A DNA stretch of 10,704 nucleotides from Pseudomonadota bacterium (GTDB lineage: Bacteria > Pseudomonadota > Gammaproteobacteria > Burkholderiales > Thiobacillaceae): contig JAKBJA010000186.1 in assembly GCA_021836225.1 (NCBI GenBank), positions 1-10,704 of the forward strand. The letters run 5' to 3'. This document shows, piece by piece, positions 6,709 through 10,704 of the stretch. The position numbers and the translations under genes were made by a program. The first letter of the stretch is position 1. Each line of letters opens with the position of its first letter. The notes beneath the pieces were generated by a model that had not been told where the DNA came from, did no database searches, and saw nothing but the letters and a program-made list of their open reading frames with translations.

Positions 6709-8685
6709 TTACATAGACCCGTAGCGTGTTGTCGTGAGCGGGGCCTGTCCGTTCTGCAAGGTCGGCAGGCGAATCAGGAAATGGGTGCCTTGCGGCGTGC
6801 TGATGCAACTGAGATGGCCGCTCATGCGCTCGACCAGGCTGCGGCTGATGCTGAGGCCAAGCCCGGCATGGTCGCCGCCCTTCTCGCTGACCACCGGCTC
6901 GAACAGGTTCGACGCCACCGTGTGCGGCAAGCCGGGGCCGGTGTCAGCCACCTCGATTTCGACCTGTTGCTGGCCGTCTGCCATGACCATCCGGGTGATG
7001 AATTTGAGATGGCCGCCGGCGTGCATGGCCTCGACCGCATTTTTGGCGAGGTTGAACAGCACCTGCTTCAGCAAATCTTTTTGCAGCGGCAGCGGCGGCA
7101 CATCGGGATTGAGGTCGATCTGCACGTTGACCTTGTTCGGCGTGAACAGGGTGCCGAGCGCCATCCGCACCAGTTCGGAGACGATGCTGTTGACCGACAC
7201 CAGTTCGAGCGCAGCTTCAGGCATTGCGCTTTCTTCAGTCAAAGTGATGCTGCGCACGATGCGCGCAACCCGTTCGATTTCGTCGCCGATGATGCCGAGA
7301 TCGCGCTGTACCGAGGAATCCGAGCCCAGGCGGTCGGACAGCAGGTTGACGTAATTGCGCATGATGGTAAGCGGGTTGGCCACTTCGTGAATCGCACGCC
7401 GCACCCGGTCGCGCGGGATGTCGTCGCCTTGCGCGGCGGATGCCGATGGCACCGGAATGGCAGCGGCGGAAACGGGAATCGTCATCAAGGCTTCGCCACA
7501 TTCGGCCAGGGTAAAGCGCCAGAGCGGAGACAGGCCGAGATCGGACGTGGCATCGCCTGCCACCAGCACCCCAATCTGGCCGTCGCGCAGCGCCAGCGGC
7601 TGGCAGAGAAAACGCGTCACCCCGAGCAGACGCGCGATCTGCTCATCGACCAGGGCAGCATCCTTCTCACCGCGCTCGAACTGCTGGGGTGCGTTGCGCG
7701 CCAGCGCACGCGGCAATGCCGAATGGCCGTCGTCCGGCGGGATCGCCAGCGCTCTCAGGCCGGAGGCGGCCGGGATCAGCGCGGTCAGCCGCAGGGTGCC
7801 GTCGGCGGCGGGCGCGAACAGGCAGGCATGCTCGATCCCGAACAAGGCGTGCAGGCTGTCCTGCAGCAAGGCAAACGTCTTGCTGGAGGACCCGTCCGAT
7901 TGACGGAAATGGCAGTGCACCGCCGATTGCGCCGCCTGCCCGGCGTACAGGCGGGCGAGACGATCGAATCCCGTCCCATTCACCTGCACCACCGCATCGA
8001 CCAGCCCGAAGCGCAGCGCCAACTGGCGCACCTGCGCCTGGCTGTCGGCCAGCAACTGGGCGGCTTCGCCGGCACCCATCTGCAAATTGGCGAGCGCGGC
8101 GCGCACGTCCACGCTATCCACCGCGTCGGCGCGGGTAACGAGTTGATAGGCCAGCTGAACGATGCGCACCAGCGGGTGCGCCGCACGCCCGCGCGCCAGC
8201 GGCTCGGCGTGATACCGCACGGCGTCGGCCAGCCAGCCGTCGGCGTCGAGCTCGGTCAGCCAGTCGGCGGGGTGCGCCGGCGGGACACTGTCCGTTTCGA
8301 GATAGTCGGCGAGATTGTGGGCAAGACCCGCGGTCCAGGCCGCCTCGGCATCGGCCACGGCTGAGCGCACCACCAGCGCCTGCGCCAGATGCGCCACGCC
8401 GACCGACTGCCGCCAGCGCGCCGCATAGGCCGTCTGCGCTGCGCCCGTCGCGACCGGCGCAGCCAGCAGCAGCGCCCGCAGCAGGTCCTGCTGCGGGCTG
8501 AAATCAGCGGGCAGCAGACGCAGGCGCAGTGCCAGTACCGGATCGTAGCGCACGCAGGCAACAAGCTCCATCTGCGCGGCCTCGCCTCGCATCAGGAGCT
8601 CCAGTGCTTCCGCCACCACGCCAGGGGCACAGGGACAGGTCGTTAGCTCCGATTTCTTTAGTAAATTATTCGGAAGTTCTCGCAT
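6709..8685 (-). CDS. HDOD-GAF sensor histidine kinase
   Basis: A 658-residue protein without evident membrane segments. Residues about 12-230 look like a divergent HDOD domain: the AGLAHNLADY (119-128) and AVRYHAEPLARG (155-166) blocks match the family's 'GLLHNiG' and 'VryHHep' positions, while true HD metal ligands are not preserved. Residues about 265-405 resemble a GAF domain. A linker rich in Ala, Pro and Ser (404-420) leads to the kinase core: H-box AIHEVANPLTIMRNYVNLL with H433, N-box NLAKNAVEAM (N545, N549), G1 box DTGPGLP (581-587) and G2 box AGLGLSIS (607-614). It should autophosphorylate H433 in response to a cytoplasmic signal and pass the phosphate to the regulator encoded 27 nt downstream. 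The ATG at 8685 has no convincing ribosome site and lies very close to a candidate promoter. The ligand is unknown. Confidence 0.9.
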   Translation of the reverse strand: MRELPNNLLKKSELTTCPCAPGVVAEALELLMRGEAAQMELVACVRYDPVLALRLRLLPADFSPQQDLLRALLLAAPVATGAAQTAYAARWRQSVGVAHLAQALVVRSAVADAEAAWTAGLAHNLADYLETDSVPPAHPADWLTELDADGWLADAVRYHAEPLARGRAAHPLVRIVQLAYQLVTRADAVDSVDVRAALANLQMGAGEAAQLLADSQAQVRQLALRFGLVDAVVQVNGTGFDRLARLYAGQAAQSAVHCHFRQSDGSSSKTFALLQDSLHALFGIEHACLFAPAADGTLRLTALIPAASGLRALAIPPDDGHSALPRALARNAPQQFERGEKDAALVDEQIARLLGVTRFLCQPLALRDGQIGVLVAGDATSDLGLSPLWRFTLAECGEALMTIPVSAAAIPVPSASAAQGDDIPRDRVRRAIHEVANPLTIMRNYVNLLSDRLGSDSSVQRDLGIIGDEIERVARIVRSITLTEESAMPEAALELVSVNSIVSELVRMALGTLFTPNKVNVQIDLNPDVPPLPLQKDLLKQVLFNLAKNAVEAMHAGGHLKFITRMVMADGQQQVEIEVADTGPGLPHTVASNLFEPVVSEKGGDHAGLGLSISRSLVERMSGHLSCISTPQGTHFLIRLPTLQNGQAPLTTTRYGSM

Positions 8686-8693
8686 CTCATTGC

Positions 8694-8723
8694 TATATAT
8701 ATTAATTTTTGCTACACAGTCAA
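8694..8723 (-). promoter_or_regulatory. Candidate promoter of the histidine kinase operon
   Basis: On the minus strand, TTGACT (8718-8723) is followed at 16 or 18 nt by TATATA (8696-8701 or 8694-8699), a good sigma-70-type pair in an AT-rich setting. Transcription would then begin at about 8687-8690, only a few bases before the kinase start codon at 8685, giving a leaderless or nearly leaderless message. This is a reading of motif and spacing only; no experimental start is known. Confidence 0.45.
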
Positions 8724-8738
8724 TCTGGGGCTTAAAAT
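8709..8738 (+). promoter_or_regulatory. Candidate promoter of pbpG
   Basis: On the plus strand, TTGCTA (8709-8714) and TAAAAT (8733-8738) are separated by 18 nt and could form a sigma-70-type promoter giving a leader of about 95 nt. An alternative is the extended -10-like TGTTATCCT at 8808-8816, which would give a leader of about 20 nt but has no clear -35 partner. I cannot choose between them from sequence. Confidence 0.3.
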
Positions 8739-8842
8739 ATTCGGGTCAATGCCATGAACTGTTGTTTTCAAGTTTTGACTGACATGTCCGTAGATCGCCC
8801 ATGGCGTTGTTATCCTGTCGCCCCTAATCGAAGCGAATGCAT

Positions 8843-9811
8843 ATGAAAGCTGTTCTGTCCGGATTGATTTTGCTGTGTGTCCACACCGGCGCCGTTGCGC
8901 TCGATGACCGCACGTCCCTGCAGTGGAGCGATCAGATCGACACGCCTCATTCCGCCCCGTACTCGACGCCCGACCCGGCATCGATGCCGGAACTGAGCGC
9001 ACAATCCGTACTGGTGTACGACCAGGCCAGCGGCCAGCCGCTGCTGGCGAAAAACGCCACCCTGCAGACACCGATCGCCTCGATTACCAAGCTGATGACG
9101 GCCATGCTGGTGATGGACGCCGCGCAGCCGCTGGACGAAAAGATCGCCATCACCTCGGAAGACCGCGACACGCTCAAGGGCACCGGCTCGCGTCTGGCCA
9201 TCGGTTCCCGCTACACCCGCGGCCAGCTGCTGCATCTGGCGCTGATCGCATCCGACAATCGTGCCGCGCACGCGCTGGGGCGCACCTACCCGGGCGGGCT
9301 GGATCGCTTCGTCGCGACCATGAACCGCATGGCGCGGGCGCTGAACATGCACGACACGGTGTATGTCGAGCCCACCGGCCTGTCGAGCGGCAACCGCTCG
9401 ACCGCGCTCGATCTCGCCAAACTCGCCGATTACGCCTACCAGAACTACCCCGAGATTCGTCATATCAGCTCCACCGGCCACTACACCCTCGGCACCCAGC
9501 GTGTGGTGCTGAAGAAAAAGCGCCAGAAAGCGCGGGTGCTGTACCGCCCGGTCGCGTTCAACAACACCAATCGCTTCACCCGCGCGGAAGACTGGCAGAT
9601 CGGCCTCTCCAAAACGGGTTACATCAACGAAGCGGGCCATTGCCTGGTGATGCAGGCGCAGGTCGCCAACCGTGATGTCATCATCGTACTGCTGGATGCA
9701 CAAGGTACCAACCGCCGCGCCGGCGACGCCACCCGCATCAAGCATTGGCTGGAATCCGGCAGCATTTCACACCGCGTCGACAACCGCCACATCCCCGCTT
9801 CGCGCACCTGA
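8843..9811 (+). CDS. pbpG: D-alanyl-D-alanine endopeptidase (PBP7 type)
   Basis: A 322-residue serine peptidase of the S11 family (E. coli PBP7 is about 310). These periplasmic enzymes cut D-Ala to diaminopimelate cross-links in peptidoglycan. The N-terminus is a signal peptide (MKAVLSGLILLCVHTGAVA, cleavage likely before LDD). The three penicillin-binding motifs are SITK (S80, K83), SDN (137-139) and KTG (257-259, in GLSKTGYINEAG), all intact. A basic patch KKKRQK precedes the KTG region by about 30 residues. Two in-frame ATGs exist, at 8837 and 8843. I chose 8843 because the purine-rich GAAGCGA (8830-8836) is then at proper spacing and the signal peptide begins with Met-Lys; the earlier start adds only two residues. 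The gene is transcribed divergently from the kinase operon and is followed by a terminator-like hairpin. Other S11 DD-carboxypeptidases are a less likely alternative because they usually have a C-terminal membrane-anchor domain. Confidence 0.93.
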   Translation: MKAVLSGLILLCVHTGAVALDDRTSLQWSDQIDTPHSAPYSTPDPASMPELSAQSVLVYDQASGQPLLAKNATLQTPIASITKLMTAMLVMDAAQPLDEKIAITSEDRDTLKGTGSRLAIGSRYTRGQLLHLALIASDNRAAHALGRTYPGGLDRFVATMNRMARALNMHDTVYVEPTGLSSGNRSTALDLAKLADYAYQNYPEIRHISSTGHYTLGTQRVVLKKKRQKARVLYRPVAFNNTNRFTRAEDWQIGLSKTGYINEAGHCLVMQAQVANRDVIIVLLDAQGTNRRAGDATRIKHWLESGSISHRVDNRHIPASRT

Positions 9812-9828
9812 TTCCCCCCTCGGCGTAT

Positions 9829-9861
9829 CGGGCTTTCACGGGCACCTCCCATGAAAGCCCG
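9829..9861 (+). terminator. Hairpin terminator after pbpG
   Basis: A perfect 10-bp inverted repeat, CGGGCTTTCA (9829-9838) and TGAAAGCCCG (9852-9861), begins 17 nt after the pbpG stop. A further GGG/CCC pairing inside (9840-9842 with 9848-9850) leaves a 5-nt loop. The downstream run is only moderately T-rich (GTTCCGTTT), so it may be a weak intrinsic terminator. It separates pbpG from the next permease gene. Confidence 0.65.
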
Positions 9862-9908
9862 GTTCCGTTTGGGTGGCCCGATCCCTGCCGGGGCTCGCAC
9901 GGCGGCGT

Positions 9909-9914
9909 TATGAT
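9909..9914 (+). promoter_or_regulatory. Possible -10 element upstream of the AEC permease gene
   Basis: TATGAT differs from the TATAAT consensus at one base and lies after the pbpG hairpin, 29 nt before the chosen permease ATG. The -35 position (about 9886-9891, TGCCGG) is poor, so this is a weak call based on a single hexamer and location. Confidence 0.25.
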
Positions 9915-9943
9915 GAGTGCCCCAGCCGCCCGCGTTCCCTTGC

Positions 9944-10704
9944 ATGTCGCCCGATCTCGCGCAGCAACTGCTGCTTAAAACGCTGCTGCCCCTGTCCCTG
10001 CTGATCGCCGCCGGCGGCATCTGGCCGCGCTGGCAGACCGGCATCTCCATCGTCGGCCTGCGCGGCGAGATCAACCGGCTGGTGCTGAATTTCTTCGCGC
10101 CCATGCTGTTCTTCGCGGCGGGCGCGTCCGCCACGGTCGACCTGAGCATTTTGCAGGTGCCGCTGATCCTCGGCGCCGCCACCCTGTTCGGCCTCGGGCT
10201 CGCCGCACTGGCGCTGTTCGCCACCCCGCTCGGGCGCGGCCTGTCGAAGCCGCAGCGCGGCGCCATCCTGCTGGCCTCCGGATTCGGCAACGTGCTGTTC
10301 TTCGGCTACCCCTTCCTCACCACGGTGTTCGGCGAATCCGGCGCGCGCTACCCCTTCTTCGCCGACATGCTAGCCACCACCCCGCTGGTATGGTCGCTCG
10401 GCGTGTGGATGGCCTTCCGCTGCGGCAAGCACACCGAACACGCCTCGTTCCTGCGGATGTGGTTGACGCTGCCGCCGGTGTGGGGATTCGCTGCCGGCAT
10501 CGCGGTCAACCTCTCCGGCCTGGCGCTCGACCCGCTGGTGGAAGCCGCGCGCTGGGCTGGCAGCCCGACCATTCCGTTGATGCTGTTCGTGCTCGGCCTG
10601 ACCATTCCCTGGCATGACCTGCGTCCGCACAAGGCTGTCTTTGTCGCGATGGCCATCAAGCTGGCGCTGATGCCGCTTTTGGCACTCGGCATTGCGCTGG
10701 CCTG
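9944..10704 (+). CDS. AEC-family (auxin efflux carrier-like) permease, 3' end cut off
   Basis: The frame is open from 9944 to the window end (253 codons plus 2 nt); family members are usually about 300-320 residues, so perhaps 50-70 residues are missing. About eight hydrophobic segments are visible (near residues 10-27, 44-62, 71-93, 105-127, 143-160, 175-194, 205-222, 233-253). The segment ASGFGNVLFFGYPFL (111-125) matches the conserved 'N..f.G.P' signature in the N-terminal half, and SPTIPLMLFVLGLTI (207-221) matches the 'tiPl.lf.lG' signature of the C-terminal half. AEC proteins are inner-membrane carriers, several of them moving organic acids such as malate or malonate; the substrate here is unknown. 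In-frame stops at 9911 and 9914 limit the start. GTG at 9917 is an alternative, but ATG 9944 places the first membrane segment normally. Neither start has a good ribosome site. Confidence 0.85.
   Translation, partial: MSPDLAQQLLLKTLLPLSLLIAAGGIWPRWQTGISIVGLRGEINRLVLNFFAPMLFFAAGASATVDLSILQVPLILGAATLFGLGLAALALFATPLGRGLSKPQRGAILLASGFGNVLFFGYPFLTTVFGESGARYPFFADMLATTPLVWSLGVWMAFRCGKHTEHASFLRMWLTLPPVWGFAAGIAVNLSGLALDPLVEAARWAGSPTIPLMLFVLGLTIPWHDLRPHKAVFVAMAIKLALMPLLALGIALA

Larger units (their letters stand above)
8686..8836. promoter_or_regulatory. AT-rich divergent intergenic region between kinase operon and pbpG
   Basis: This 151-nt stretch is strikingly AT-rich on its kinase side compared with the surrounding GC-rich genes. 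It must carry the promoters for both divergent transcripts. It contains three TTGAC pentamers: 8719-8723 (-), 8745-8749 (-) and 8775-8779 (+). There is also a run of TA steps at 8694-8701. No open reading frame of note or structured RNA was seen here. Confidence 0.7.

Noticed and set aside
6781..8364. 527-codon open reading frame on the plus strand antisense to the histidine kinase
   Set aside because: The sequence is Arg/Gln/His-rich without motifs, and the opposite strand encodes clear kinase H, N and G boxes.
8781..8788. Palindrome GACATGTC upstream of pbpG
   Set aside because: An 8-bp palindrome alone is too short to name an operator, and it matches no regulator site that I can identify with confidence.
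8810..9745. 311-codon minus-strand frame across pbpG
   Set aside because: The plus strand carries a signal peptide and all three penicillin-binding motifs; the antisense product shows nothing recognisable.

Overview
The window is high-GC (roughly two-thirds G+C by eye), gene-dense bacterial DNA with tightly packed operons. The gene content and protein style (TRAP transporter, malate synthase G, an HDOD-type histidine kinase, GGDEF-EAL signalling, a PBP7-type peptidase) suggest a Gram-negative proteobacterium. A betaproteobacterium of the Rhodocyclales/Azoarcus/Thauera kind is my best guess. That is inference from gene style, not a phylogenetic result.

Positions 1-4424 (+ strand) form a two-carbon/three-carbon hydroxy-acid operon. 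In order it holds the C-terminal end of a TRAP transporter large permease (DctM family), a tartronate semialdehyde reductase (GarR/GlxR family), a D-2-hydroxyacid dehydrogenase of the hydroxypyruvate/glyoxylate reductase (HprA) type, and malate synthase G (GlcB). Gaps are 33 nt, a 4-nt ATGA overlap, and 21 nt, with no terminator between genes, so they are probably co-transcribed. Together they could import a small organic acid, interconvert tartronate semialdehyde, hydroxypyruvate, glyoxylate and glycerate, and condense glyoxylate with acetyl-CoA to malate.

Positions 4474-8685 (- strand, convergent with glcB) encode a two-gene signalling operon. The first gene is a cytoplasmic HDOD-GAF-histidine kinase. 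After 27 nt comes a REC-PAS-GGDEF-EAL response regulator whose cyclase and phosphodiesterase motifs both look intact. The obvious reading is a two-component system whose output is cyclic di-GMP level.

Positions 8686-8836 are an unusually AT-rich divergent intergenic region with candidate promoters for the kinase operon (-) and for the next gene (+). Positions 8843-9811 (+) encode a secreted D-alanyl-D-alanine endopeptidase (PBP7/PbpG type), followed by a 10-bp perfect inverted repeat that looks like a terminator. From 9944 to the window end (+) runs an AEC-family (auxin efflux carrier-like) permease cut off by the window edge.

No tRNA, rRNA, CRISPR array, insertion sequence or phage gene was seen. 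This looks like ordinary chromosomal core or near-core DNA. The points most worth a second look are the kinase/c-di-GMP pair with its near-leaderless start, the composition of the glyoxylate operon, and an inverted repeat inside the convergent 3' end of the response regulator gene.
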